Shown: in pieces, positions 34,771 to 44,089 of the stretch
Layout of the letters: every line of letters starts with the position of its first letter
How positions within the stretch are numbered: the stretch's first letter is position 1
Assembly: GCA_963777735.1 (NCBI GenBank)
Contig: CAVZRQ010000008.1
Coordinates: forward strand, 1,054,001 to 1,118,000
Length of the DNA stretch: 64,000 nucleotides
Direction of reading: 5' to 3'
Source: ZC4RG30 sp963777735
Lineage (GTDB): Bacteria; Pseudomonadota; Gammaproteobacteria; Steroidobacterales; Steroidobacteraceae
The notes under the pieces: generated by a model
What the model saw: only the letters and a program-made list of their open reading frames with translations
The model's database searches: none
What the model was told of the DNA's origin: nothing
Made by a program: the position numbers and the translations under genes

Positions 34771-37491
34771 ATGAGCAAACCATATCGCTCAGTCCTTCTT
34801 GCATCGATGGTTCCAGCATTCCTGCTCAGCGGCGTGTGCGCCGTCGCGCAGGCTCAGAATGCGGCATCACCAGGGGCCAGCCGCTGGTCTGATCCGGCCA
34901 CCTGGCCCAACCGCAAGGTGCCCGCCGCGGGCGACAAGGTCACCATCGGGAAAGACAAGGAAGTCGTGCTCGACGTGAGCCCACCCGCACTCGGCGGCCT
35001 CTCGATCGACGGCAAGCTCACCTTCGCCGACACAGCCGACATCGAACTCACAACCGAGTGGATCATGCTGCACGGTGAGCTCACCATTGGCACCGAAGCT
35101 CGCCCACACGCACGCAAGGCCACCATCACCCTCACCGACACCGTGAAGGGTGAAGACGTCATGGCCGGCATGGGCGACCGCGGCATCATGCTGTCGGGCG
35201 GAACGCTGAACCTGCACGGCGATCGCACCAACACCTGGAGCAAGCTGGCCGCGACGGCCAATGCAGGCGCCACGTCGATCCAGGTGCTGAACGCTGCCGG
35301 CTGGAAGGTGGGCGACGAGATCGTCCTCGCGTCGACGGATTTCAACCCCCGGCAGGCCGAGCGCCGCACCATCACCACCATCAGCGGCAATGCGCTCACG
35401 CTCGACAAGAAGCTGGACTTCATGCACTTCGGGAAGATCACCTTCGGCGTGGATGAACGCGGCGAAGTGGCCAACCTCACGCGCAACATCAAGATCCAGG
35501 CATCCGCCGATGCGGAGCAGTCGTTCTTCGGCGGGCACATCATGGCGATGCCCTCCAGCAAGATGTATGTCTCGGGCGTCGAACTGAACCGCATGGGTCA
35601 GAACCTGACGCTGGCCCGCTATCCGATCCACTGGCATCTGGTTGGCGACGCGAAGGGGCAGTACATCCGGAACGCGGCCATCCACGATACATACAACCGC
35701 TGCGTGACCGTGCACGGCACGAACTACCTGAAGGTCGAAAACAACGTGACCTACAACACCGTGGGTCACTGCTTCTTCCTGGAAGATGGGATCGAGCACA
35801 GCAACGAGTACGTCCGGAACGTCGCGATCCAGACCAAGTGCCACACGAGCAAGCCCTGCGTCCCGACCAACCTCGCCGCATCCGGCGAGGTGGCCTATGC
35901 GTACGAGGATCGCGCGGCCGGCAGAGCCAATGGCCAGCAATCCAAGGAAGTGCTGCTGCCATCGGACAACACCGTGGCGAGCTTCTGGATCACCAACCCC
36001 AACAACGTCTACCGTGACAACGTGGCCGCGGGTTCAGACGAGAACGGATTCTGGATGTCGTTGCCGGAGCACCCGAACGGTCAGTTCGAGGGCACGGAGA
36101 TCAGCAAGGCCACCTGGCCGCGGCGGATGCCGCTGCGCGAGTTCAAGGGTAACGTCGCCCACTCGAACTACGACGGGTTCATGTTCGACCGCAATATCAA
36201 CGCCAACAACTCCTTTGGTGTGACCGGCAACATGCATATCTCCCGCGAAAATCCCGCGGACAACAGCAGCAAGATCGTGGAGCAGGTGTTCGAGGATCTC
36301 ACCTCCTACAAGAACCGCAATGGCGGCTTCTGGGGCCGGGGTGAGGTTCGCACCATCCGGAACTACAAGTCGGCCGACAACGCCATCGGCTATACGCAGG
36401 CGTCTGGCCTGGGCGGTGGCGCCACGGTTGAAAACCCCTATACCTCAAGGGTCGTTGACTCGCTGTTCGTGGGCGAATCCGAGAACATCGGCAATCCCAC
36501 GACTGCAGCGGAAAAGGCGTACGGGCGCAGCCTGCCGAAGACCGCGCTGCCGGATTTCCCGATCCGCGGCTACGAGTACTACGATGCGCGTCATGATGTG
36601 GTGAACACCACCTTCCGCAACTTCGAGGACAACGCCACCCGCAAGACCGGCGCGCTCTCCTACCTCATGTTCACCAGCTTCGGGGTCAGCTCCAACAACA
36701 CGATCGAGAAGGTGAAGTTCGAGAACGCGAAGCCCGCGTATTTCCCGCCGATGCAGGGGAACGCCAAGTGGGCCAACGACAATGGCAACAGCCAGGCGTG
36801 GAGAACCGCAGCAATCCGCGACAAGGACGGTTCGCTCGGCGCTGGCCCCAATGCCTACATCCTCATCAACGACGGTCCCAACGACAGCATCGCAACCGAT
36901 GCCGAAGCCTGTGAGATCAAGCCCACCTGGAACGCTGCTTTGTGCAAGGGCGATGTCGGGCGTCTGACTTTTGCTGGCGGTCCCGCCGCCCCGAGAGCCG
37001 GTGGCCCCGGTCCTGGCGCTGGTCCCGGTGCCGGTCCTGGCGCACTACCACCAGGCGGCCCAGGTGCAGGTGCTCCCCGCGCTGCCGGCCCTGGTCCTGG
37101 TGCACCTGGTGCACCAGGCGCACCAAGAGCCGGTGGTCCCGGTGCAGCGCCTGCTCAGCCGCTCATCGTTCTCAGCCGCAATGGTCGGGACTACCCCATC
37201 GCCAACGGGGGATCCAACGTGCGTGCCGGTACCGAGATCAAGCTGACTACCGAAAGGCCGACCGTGGCCCTCAGGCTGGCGGAACTGGACAAAGGCGGCT
37301 GGTTGATCGTCCAGTTGCCGGGCTTCAACACCGCTGCCTCGGGTACTCCGCAGACCAGCCTGGATGCGTTGCGCAAGGCCAGCGAGACCTCGTACTTCAA
37401 GGACAAGGATGCACTGTGGGTCAAAGTGGTCTCCCCTGACAGCGGCCCCCTCGGCCTCGGTGGTGCAACCACCCTGCAGGTCAGCCGCTAA
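34771..37491 (+). CDS. Exported G8-domain/beta-helix protein, CEMIP/TMEM2-like
   Basis: ATG 34771 starts a signal peptide (ending AVAQAQ). The 906-residue protein opens with a G8-like domain (SRWSDPATWPNRKVPAAGDKVTI...GGLSIDGKLTFADT) and continues as a parallel beta-helix. Several segments recall animal CEMIP/TMEM2: ARYPIHWHLVGD, NRCVTVHGTNYLKVENNVTYNTVGHCFFLEDG, NPNNVYRDNVAAGSDENGFW, VDSLFVGESENIGN, FPIRGYEYYD. CEMIP and TMEM2 are linked to hyaluronan breakdown. A Gly/Pro/Ala-rich linker (about 735-795) precedes a final small domain (TVALRLAELDKGGWLIVQLPGF). The bacterial substrate is unknown; a cell-surface or periplasmic polysaccharide is likely. A strong terminator follows. Confidence 0.8.
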   Translation: MSKPYRSVLLASMVPAFLLSGVCAVAQAQNAASPGASRWSDPATWPNRKVPAAGDKVTIGKDKEVVLDVSPPALGGLSIDGKLTFADTADIELTTEWIMLHGELTIGTEARPHARKATITLTDTVKGEDVMAGMGDRGIMLSGGTLNLHGDRTNTWSKLAATANAGATSIQVLNAAGWKVGDEIVLASTDFNPRQAERRTITTISGNALTLDKKLDFMHFGKITFGVDERGEVANLTRNIKIQASADAEQSFFGGHIMAMPSSKMYVSGVELNRMGQNLTLARYPIHWHLVGDAKGQYIRNAAIHDTYNRCVTVHGTNYLKVENNVTYNTVGHCFFLEDGIEHSNEYVRNVAIQTKCHTSKPCVPTNLAASGEVAYAYEDRAAGRANGQQSKEVLLPSDNTVASFWITNPNNVYRDNVAAGSDENGFWMSLPEHPNGQFEGTEISKATWPRRMPLREFKGNVAHSNYDGFMFDRNINANNSFGVTGNMHISRENPADNSSKIVEQVFEDLTSYKNRNGGFWGRGEVRTIRNYKSADNAIGYTQASGLGGGATVENPYTSRVVDSLFVGESENIGNPTTAAEKAYGRSLPKTALPDFPIRGYEYYDARHDVVNTTFRNFEDNATRKTGALSYLMFTSFGVSSNNTIEKVKFENAKPAYFPPMQGNAKWANDNGNSQAWRTAAIRDKDGSLGAGPNAYILINDGPNDSIATDAEACEIKPTWNAALCKGDVGRLTFAGGPAAPRAGGPGPGAGPGAGPGALPPGGPGAGAPRAAGPGPGAPGAPGAPRAGGPGAAPAQPLIVLSRNGRDYPIANGGSNVRAGTEIKLTTERPTVALRLAELDKGGWLIVQLPGFNTAASGTPQTSLDALRKASETSYFKDKDALWVKVVSPDSGPLGLGGATTLQVSR
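36979..37158 (+). repeat. Gly-Pro-Ala-rich low-complexity coding repeat
   Basis: Short GGTCCTGGTGC-like units repeat through about 180 bp and encode a collagen-like GPGAGPGAG linker inside the G8 protein. Such tracts vary in length by slippage. Confidence 0.75.
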
Positions 37492-37512
37492 GCGTCAACC
37501 TGCAGTACGAGC

Positions 37513-37544
37513 AAAAGCCCCCGGGCAATACGCCGGGGGCTTTT
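37513..37544 (+). terminator. Rho-independent terminator after the G8 gene
   Basis: AAAAGCCCCCGG pairs with CCGGGGGCTTTT across an 8-base loop, followed by two more T, starting 21 nt after the stop codon. Confidence 0.92.
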
Positions 37545-37710
37545 TTGGTTCTCCACCCAACTCCGGGGCAGGCCATCCGGATCTTGAGGACAAAGCAAGC
37601 GTTGTCGCGGAACCCGTAGGCCATGCGTTTGATGGGTCGTGCGGTACCAACTGCGCCACGCCTGTGCGGTGTAGCCCGCATGGCGATAGCGCCACGGCTC
37701 CTTGAGAATC

Positions 37711-38907
37711 CTAAGTTTGACCGAGAGCACTGTGGCGCGCATGTCGGCGCCCGTTGAGCCACTTGCCGATGAAGGTGAAACGCACGAAGTACTTGTAGCT
37801 CAACAGCAGCAGCGTAAATGCCACTACCACGATGAGCGGGAATTTGAGGGACCAGTGCACAGGCCAGCGCATCATCGCTACCTGCAGGAACATGATCAGC
37901 GGCATGTGGGCCAGGTACATCCAATAGGAGGCGTCCGCAAGATAGCGCCACGAGGGACTGTTGGCAGACAGATAGCGCACGCAGAAGCCGACAGTCGCCA
38001 CTACGCCGTTCCAACCTGCGAAGGTGTAGCAAAGCAGGTATGTGAATCGATCGGCATTTGTAGGAAGCTCATCGGCCAAACCAACCGGCCCCAGCCATAT
38101 TGCAGTTACCGTGTTTGCCGCAATGGCCAGCGCCGCGTGCGCTGGCCAGGCCCTCGCCCATACAAGCAAAAGATTCGGTTGACGATACAGCAGCCATCCC
38201 AGCAGGAATGCGCTGCCGAAAGCGACGACAGCGGCGCCTTCAGGAACAAGGCCCAGAATCGGCGAAGGGATTCCCGTCCAGGGGATCCAGTTCCTGGTGT
38301 AGAACAGTGCGATTGCTACCGGAAGCGGCAGCAACACGACGACTGCGTGCCTTCCTACCAGCCAGCTCACGAAGGCATCGGCGACGCTGCCCAGGCGCGC
38401 ACTCCAGCCCATGCGCCGCGCGATCCAGGTTGCGCTGGTTGCAGCAGAGTAAAGGATCAACAGGTAGTAGAGAAACCAGAGATGGCCCAGGGGCACGCCG
38501 GCGTTGCGAATCATCGCCATACCCCGGCCATCGCCCGGGAACCCACCATTCTTGATGTACACCGCCAGGATGATGGGAGCGGCCAGCAACGGCATCAGCA
38601 CTATCCATCCGACTAGCATCGGTATGGCGATCCGCCGAAGTCGATTACGCCAGAATTCGCGCATCCCGCGGTGTTGCAGCAGCAGGTTGCTGAAGAACCC
38701 TGCCATCACGAAGAACAGCAGCATCCGGAAGCTGTGCACGAAATGGAATAAACCCTGCAGCGTGCCGCTAGAGGATACGTCGACCAGCGGTGTGCCAGTA
38801 CTGGCCCAGGCAGGCGAGAAGGAAACTGTGGCATGCACGAGAATGCCGCCCATCAGCGCGATGGCGCGGGCCGCATCTAGTGAGTGAAAGCGCCGCTCTA
38901 CCGTCAT
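37711..38907 (-). CDS. Acyltransferase-3 family membrane protein
   Basis: ATG 38907 is chosen because a GGGGGAGG Shine-Dalgarno lies five bases upstream and the family start motif RFHSLDAARAIALMGGILVHA follows directly. The 398-residue protein has about ten membrane helices, with FHFVHSFRMLLFFVMAGFFSNLLLQHRG and LGHLWFLYYLLILYS. This is the acyltransferase-3 (OpgC/OafA-like) group, which transfers acyl groups to envelope or secreted sugars. An upstream start at 38973 adds a non-membrane leader. Substrate unknown. Confidence 0.88.
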   Translation of the reverse strand: MTVERRFHSLDAARAIALMGGILVHATVSFSPAWASTGTPLVDVSSSGTLQGLFHFVHSFRMLLFFVMAGFFSNLLLQHRGMREFWRNRLRRIAIPMLVGWIVLMPLLAAPIILAVYIKNGGFPGDGRGMAMIRNAGVPLGHLWFLYYLLILYSAATSATWIARRMGWSARLGSVADAFVSWLVGRHAVVVLLPLPVAIALFYTRNWIPWTGIPSPILGLVPEGAAVVAFGSAFLLGWLLYRQPNLLLVWARAWPAHAALAIAANTVTAIWLGPVGLADELPTNADRFTYLLCYTFAGWNGVVATVGFCVRYLSANSPSWRYLADASYWMYLAHMPLIMFLQVAMMRWPVHWSLKFPLIVVVAFTLLLLSYKYFVRFTFIGKWLNGRRHARHSALGQT

Positions 38908-39158
38908 GACCTCCCCCGCATGAGAACGTAGCAGCTCTGCTGCATAGCGAGGGATTTCGACAAGACCACCCATAATGAAGTCTCATTGGCTTTCCAGGCA
39001 CAATGATTAAGTCGGGCGGACCGTACCAATACAGGGGCAAGCGCAAATCCCGCCTGACCATCATTTGTAGCGCGCCGGGACGCGTAAAGTGCTCGGCCGC
39101 GGTCGCGGCTCCCGCCGTCTATCCCGCAGATCGGCGAAGAACCTTTTTTGAGACCTGG

Positions 39159-39782
39159 TTACAGCGAGCTGACCCACTTCGCGAAGGCTTCGCTCTCCGC
39201 GGGCTTCACGCTGGCCGGAAACGCCTGCTTGCTCTTCAGGAAATCCTGCATCGCGGTCTTGAGCACTCCTGCATACGAAGGCTCAAGCTTCAGCAACGTG
39301 GCATAGGCTTCCTTCGTCTGGTCGAGGCGACCGGTGAGCAGGAACAGCTCGGCGCGGTATTCGATCGCCTCGGGATAATTCGGCGACAGCGCCAGAGCCT
39401 TTTCGTATGCCGTAAGCGATTCCTGGTATTCGCCCAGCTTGCGGCTGGTAAAGCCCAGCATGTTCCAGCCTTCCTTCATGTCCGGATCCGCGGTTACCGC
39501 CTTGCGGAAGTTATCGCGCGCCTTCCCAAGGCCGGCCTTCGCGGCCACGCTGTACTGAGCGGCATACGCGGGCATCGAAGCGGCTTCCAGCTCGAGTTTC
39601 GCCACGCTCTGCACGCCCTCGTAGCCGAGGTTGTAGTTGTTGCGCGCAATGGCCTTCGGGTCCTGTGAGGCAGGATCCGGCGTATTCCGCGCGCCCATGG
39701 GGCCGGGGGAATCGGGTACGGACCAGGCTGCCGGTGCAAGGGCCAGGATCGCAAGCGCGGAAATCAGGCGGGTTCGCTGCAT
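39159..39782 (-). CDS. Exported TPR protein
   Basis: The 207-residue protein has a signal peptide (MQRTRLISALAILALAPAAWS) and about three TPR units: ARDNFRKAVTADPDMKEGWNMLGF, GEYQESLTAYEKALALSPNYPEAIEYRAELFLLTG, and RLDQTKEAYATLLKLEPSYAGVL. It probably holds protein partners in the periplasm. It lies 74 nt after the MFS/spermine-synthase gene on the same strand. Confidence 0.82.
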   Translation of the reverse strand: MQRTRLISALAILALAPAAWSVPDSPGPMGARNTPDPASQDPKAIARNNYNLGYEGVQSVAKLELEAASMPAYAAQYSVAAKAGLGKARDNFRKAVTADPDMKEGWNMLGFTSRKLGEYQESLTAYEKALALSPNYPEAIEYRAELFLLTGRLDQTKEAYATLLKLEPSYAGVLKTAMQDFLKSKQAFPASVKPAESEAFAKWVSSL

Positions 39783-39856
39783 GTTGAGTTCTCCTTGGGG
39801 AGCCTATCGTAAGTCTTTTGGCAGACTCCCGTCCTTATTGCGCTTGCGGATCGCTG

Positions 39857-42310
39857 TCACTGCCGACGCGAGCGTATTTCCTCGCGCAGGTTCGACAACT
39901 GCGAAATCTCACCGCTGAACACCTGCTCCGGCCACTGCCCATGTCGCAGGATCTCGGAGTAGATTCCCGCCTGCTCGTAATTGTTGATGCCGAGCCCCGC
40001 GAGGTACTGCAGCCGCAGGTTGCGGTCGCGATTGATCTGAGCGCCGGCCAGCCACTCCTTGAGTTGCTCGCCGGTGGCTGCGAATGTGCCCAGCAGCTCC
40101 TGTGCGGAACCATAACCAAGTGGAGCCAGCGAGCTCAGCACCGGTGCGAACTGCGGGCTGTCGAGCCGCGCCTGCAGCTCGGTGACGTCGATCGCAAAGG
40201 GATCCATCGAACCCACCATGACGCTGTCATAGCCCTGCCCGCCCGCCGTGTTGCCGAAGATCATCACATGCGGAAACGCTGCGGCGAACGTGGCGATCTC
40301 GCTTTTGATCGCCGGCGTGGTGGTTTCGTAGAACGGCAGCCACACCGTGACCACAGCGCCCGGATTCAAGTGGCGCTTCATCTCGTCATAGAACTCGGCC
40401 GTGTTGAGCGTCGCCACGCCCTTGACCCAGGTGTCGAATGGATCGGCGGTGATGGCGTCGAACTTCTCGTCGGTGGTCAGCAGGAAATGCCGCGCGTCGT
40501 CGATGCGTACGGTCACCTTGGGGTTGTCGATGACGCCGTGGTTCTCTTCGGCGAAATACTTGCTGACGACTTTCGGCACCAGCGACTCGATCTCGACAAT
40601 GGTCTGGGTTCTGACGGCAGGACTGACACTGACTGCACCGGCGGTGACGCCAGCGCCGCAGCCGATCACCAGTACATTGCGCGGATCTTTTGCGAGCAAT
40701 GTTGTCAGATGGCCCAGCATGCGTTGCAGGCGCATGTCGTCGTGCTGGCTCGAGGCCTGAACCTTGCCCGCGTTGTGATACTGCAGCGTGCCGTCGGCCC
40801 TTCGCGATACCGCCAGCGTGGAATGCATGCCTTCGCCGGTGTACAGAAAGTCTCCCGGGGTCTTCAGCCAGGTCACCGCCCAGCGACCGTAGCCCACCAG
40901 CACATCTGGCAGTGGACGCACCATGCTGCCGGAAGCGATCAGCACCAGCACCGCCACCCCGCCCAACGCGACGGCTCGTGCGCGCGGCGCTGCCGAACCG
41001 ATGGCCTGCAATGCGGGACGCAGCAGCAATGCCAACACGGCAACCAGGGTCAACAGCATCAGCAGGCGTTGTGACTGCTGGGTTCCCAACCAACTCACCA
41101 GCACCAGGCTGGCGCCCAACGCGCCGATGATCGCACCAGCCGTGTTGGCAGCGTAAACACGCGCGACGGCGGCGCTGCTGTTGCCGCGGCCGTCGACCAC
41201 CGCGGCAACCGCCAACGGAAAGCTCGCGCCCCAGCACAACGCGGCCGGCAGCACCACCAGGAAGCTGCGGAGAAAATCGAGCTGGATGAGATACCAAGGC
41301 GAAGGAGCATTGCCTGGGTTGATCGGCCAGAAAGGCAGGTTGCTGCTGATCATCCATGCAGCCCATGCGAGCCCGGCGATGGCGAGCACCTGGATGATGG
41401 CCAGTGCGCGCTTCGGATCACGGATGTTGCGCGCGGCCGCCGCACCGAAGCTGCTGCCGATCCCCAATCCCAGCAGCACAGCGCCGAGAATCAGCGCGAA
41501 GGTATAGACCGTGCCACCGAGCAGCAGCGCGAGGTTGCGGGTCCAGATCACCTGGGAGCCCAGTGCGCACGCGCCGCTGATGCCGATGGCGATGTAGACG
41601 GGGGTATTCGGGCTGCCGAAGAACCCGGCTGACTTCGTCATGGGCGCAGGCTGTTCCGATGCGACCTCTGCCGGCACGCCGGGCGTAACCCGCGACAGCA
41701 GCCAGGCAACGCCAGCCACCACCAGATTGATCACCACGCCCACGAAGGTCGCCGTGTGGATGTCGTAGACGCGCATGAGGTAGAAGCCGGCGGCCAGGCA
41801 GCCGATCACTCCGCCGGCGATGTTGGTTGCATAATAGAAACCAGCGCGACTCACCCCTTCCGGCGTGGAGCGCAGCCAGCCGGCAGCCGCTGGCAGTGTG
41901 GCGCCCATGGCCATGGTCGGTGGCAACAGGAATATGGCGCAGAACAGTCCGCGCAGCAGGATGCCGCTGAATCCCCCGCTTCCTACCGAGGCGTACAGAT
42001 TGCCCGCCCAGGGCAGCACGTACAGCACCAGCAAGGCAAAGACAGCAATCAGCAGTTCGAGTGCCGCATAGATGCGGAGCGGATGGCCGAAGCGACCGCG
42101 CCAGCGCAGGTAGACCAGACTGCCCAGGCCCATGCCGCCCATGTAAGTGGACAACACGACCGCCATCGATACCGCGCTGCTGCCGATGACCAATCCCAGC
42201 GACTGATACCAGACGACTTCATAGATGAGGGCGGCGCAGCCGCTGCCCAGAAACAGCGGCAACAAGGCGTTTCTGCCGCGCGCGGCGGCTGCTTCTGCAG
42301 ATGCAGTCAT
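39857..42310 (-). CDS. MFS-like/spermine-synthase fusion protein
   Basis: The 817-residue protein has an N-terminal half of about 12 or more membrane helices (SGCAALIYEVVWYQSLGLVIGSS, AFCAIFLLPPTMAMGATLPAAA) and a C-terminal cytoplasmic domain like spermidine synthase: VLVIGCGAGVTAGAVSVSPAVRTQTIVEIE, RIDDARHFLLTTDEKFDAITADPFDTWVKG. Fused proteins of this kind are widespread, often called fused MFS/spermidine synthase, and their product is unproven. The SAM-binding GCGAG and the acidic pair are intact. A polyamine or methylthio-type product for export is possible. Confidence 0.87.
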   Translation of the reverse strand: MTASAEAAAARGRNALLPLFLGSGCAALIYEVVWYQSLGLVIGSSAVSMAVVLSTYMGGMGLGSLVYLRWRGRFGHPLRIYAALELLIAVFALLVLYVLPWAGNLYASVGSGGFSGILLRGLFCAIFLLPPTMAMGATLPAAAGWLRSTPEGVSRAGFYYATNIAGGVIGCLAAGFYLMRVYDIHTATFVGVVINLVVAGVAWLLSRVTPGVPAEVASEQPAPMTKSAGFFGSPNTPVYIAIGISGACALGSQVIWTRNLALLLGGTVYTFALILGAVLLGLGIGSSFGAAAARNIRDPKRALAIIQVLAIAGLAWAAWMISSNLPFWPINPGNAPSPWYLIQLDFLRSFLVVLPAALCWGASFPLAVAAVVDGRGNSSAAVARVYAANTAGAIIGALGASLVLVSWLGTQQSQRLLMLLTLVAVLALLLRPALQAIGSAAPRARAVALGGVAVLVLIASGSMVRPLPDVLVGYGRWAVTWLKTPGDFLYTGEGMHSTLAVSRRADGTLQYHNAGKVQASSQHDDMRLQRMLGHLTTLLAKDPRNVLVIGCGAGVTAGAVSVSPAVRTQTIVEIESLVPKVVSKYFAEENHGVIDNPKVTVRIDDARHFLLTTDEKFDAITADPFDTWVKGVATLNTAEFYDEMKRHLNPGAVVTVWLPFYETTTPAIKSEIATFAAAFPHVMIFGNTAGGQGYDSVMVGSMDPFAIDVTELQARLDSPQFAPVLSSLAPLGYGSAQELLGTFAATGEQLKEWLAGAQINRDRNLRLQYLAGLGINNYEQAGIYSEILRHGQWPEQVFSGEISQLSNLREEIRSRRQ

Positions 42311-42462
42311 TGGAATCCCCCGGTCTTGTTCTCGGCGTTGGCGCCTGTTCGGCCACCATTGGAGGCCGGAGGGAACTATAGCGGAAACCTGCAGGCGTCG
42401 AAGATGGCTGGCAGGGACAGACCATAGTCCCTATGCTCCCCGAAAAGTGAGGGGCGGAAGCG

Positions 42463-44073
42463 ATGAAAAAACGTGCGATTTGGGCGGCCATGGGATTTGC
42501 GTTGATGGCAGCTGGCGTCGCCGCGCCGGCGAAAGCACAGGCACCGGTTTACGCCGCCCTTGATCCGCGCGGTTCGTACCCCGCAGTTGAGCGCGTGCCT
42601 CTCGCCACCAGGCTGCCATCGCTGGCCGGCAAGCGCATCTATATCGTCATGTCGTGGCCGAGCGGCTCGGGCATGGATCAGGTAGCCAGGGATATCGCTG
42701 CCTCGCTCCAGACCAGGCACAAGGTCCAGACGGCGCTGATCAAGAACCGCAACACGCGCTATTCGGAAGATGATCCCGCGCTCTGGGCGGAAATGAAGCA
42801 GAGCGCGGACGGCTACATCTATATCGGCGCGGCCTCCTCCTCGACGACGTCCTACGTTTTCAAATGGAGCACGCATCTCGAACGCGCCGGCATCCCCGGA
42901 GGCGCAGCCTATTTCGATCAACTGGAAACGGTGCGAGAAACCACGCAGGCGCGTGAGGGCGCGCCGCTGCGCGGCGTCGCGTTCTCCTATCCCGCCGAAA
43001 CGATGGACAAGGCCCGCTATGCCAATGCGATCGAACAGACGATCGCCACGCTGACCACCCCGCTGACGGCACCCGAGCGCGCCACAGGGATCATCCAGCC
43101 GACACCTCATCCCGAGATCGCCGCGACCGGAGACATCGCTGAAATCCAGCGCGTGTTCTACGACAAGGGTTTCACGGATGGCCTGCCCATCATTCCGCCG
43201 ACGCGCGACGCCGTTGCGGCAATGCTGAAGGGCACCAGTCATTCGCCGGATGAAGTGGTCGCCAAGGCGTTCGTCCCCGAAAGCCTCGGCGTAACGGTGC
43301 GGCAGGTGGCGATCAATGGCGTGATGGCCGGCTGTCTGCCGGAGCAGATGCCGGTCCTGCTGGCGACGATCGAGGCCTATCAGAAATACAATCTCAACTC
43401 GATGCTGCGCTCGACGAACTCGTTCGCGTTCATGCAGGTGGTGAATGGGCCGATCGCGAAGACGCTGAAGATGAATTCCGGCGTCAACGCGGTGGGGCCT
43501 GGCAATCAGGCGAACGCAGCGATGGGTCGTGCGCTGCGCCTGTTCATCACCAATCTCGGCGGAGGGGCGCCCGGCGTGAACATCATGGCGGTGATCGGCG
43601 CCAATGCGAACTACAGCTTCATGTTCGCCGAGAATGAAGCGCAGAGCCCGTGGGAGCCGCTCAGCGTTACACAAGGCTTCAAGAAGGAAGAAAGCACCCT
43701 GACCCTGTACAGCGGCGGTTGGGCGCATGCGGGTAACTACGGTCTCGGTACGGAACTATCCGACGTGCCGGGCGACCTCGCGCGTTTTCAGCAGCCCAGC
43801 GGCGCCGTGCTCATCATCTCGCCGCAGCGGGCAGAGGCACTCGCGCGCGACGGCATGAGCAAGGAAGACGTGCGCAAGTACCTGCAGGAGAACTCGACCC
43901 GCCCCGCCCGCGAGGCGCGCGCCTCGCAGGATCAGCCTGCCAGTGGCGGCGCCGTGCAGGTGTTCCGGCCAGGCACGATCGATGTCATCGTAGCTGGCGG
44001 CGATGCGAGTCCGATGATGCAGGCCTGGCACATGTATCGGCCACAGACGGTTTCGATCGATAAATGGCGGTGA
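42463..44073 (+). CDS. Exported UGSC-like protein with Ser in place of the redox residue
   Basis: The 536-residue protein has a signal peptide (MKKRAIWAAMGFALMAAGVAAPAKAQ). Its N-terminal domain (LPSLAGKRIYIVMSWPSGSGMDQVARDIAASL...DGYIYIGAASSSTTSYVFKWSTHLERAGIPG) resembles UGSC-type (seleno)proteins, where a U/C-G-S-C redox motif precedes the helix. Here residues about 123-131 read AASSSTTSY without Cys, so the redox pair is absent. The second half (FTDGLPIIPPTRDAVAAMLKGT...VTVRQVAINGVMAGCLPEQMPVLLATIEAY) is the companion domain often seen with UGSC proteins. The only Cys in the mature protein is in MAGCLP. Function unknown. The DDAH-like gene follows after 16 nt. Confidence 0.6.
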   Translation: MKKRAIWAAMGFALMAAGVAAPAKAQAPVYAALDPRGSYPAVERVPLATRLPSLAGKRIYIVMSWPSGSGMDQVARDIAASLQTRHKVQTALIKNRNTRYSEDDPALWAEMKQSADGYIYIGAASSSTTSYVFKWSTHLERAGIPGGAAYFDQLETVRETTQAREGAPLRGVAFSYPAETMDKARYANAIEQTIATLTTPLTAPERATGIIQPTPHPEIAATGDIAEIQRVFYDKGFTDGLPIIPPTRDAVAAMLKGTSHSPDEVVAKAFVPESLGVTVRQVAINGVMAGCLPEQMPVLLATIEAYQKYNLNSMLRSTNSFAFMQVVNGPIAKTLKMNSGVNAVGPGNQANAAMGRALRLFITNLGGGAPGVNIMAVIGANANYSFMFAENEAQSPWEPLSVTQGFKKEESTLTLYSGGWAHAGNYGLGTELSDVPGDLARFQQPSGAVLIISPQRAEALARDGMSKEDVRKYLQENSTRPAREARASQDQPASGGAVQVFRPGTIDVIVAGGDASPMMQAWHMYRPQTVSIDKWR

Positions 44074-44089
44074 TCTCGAAGTCACCCGC

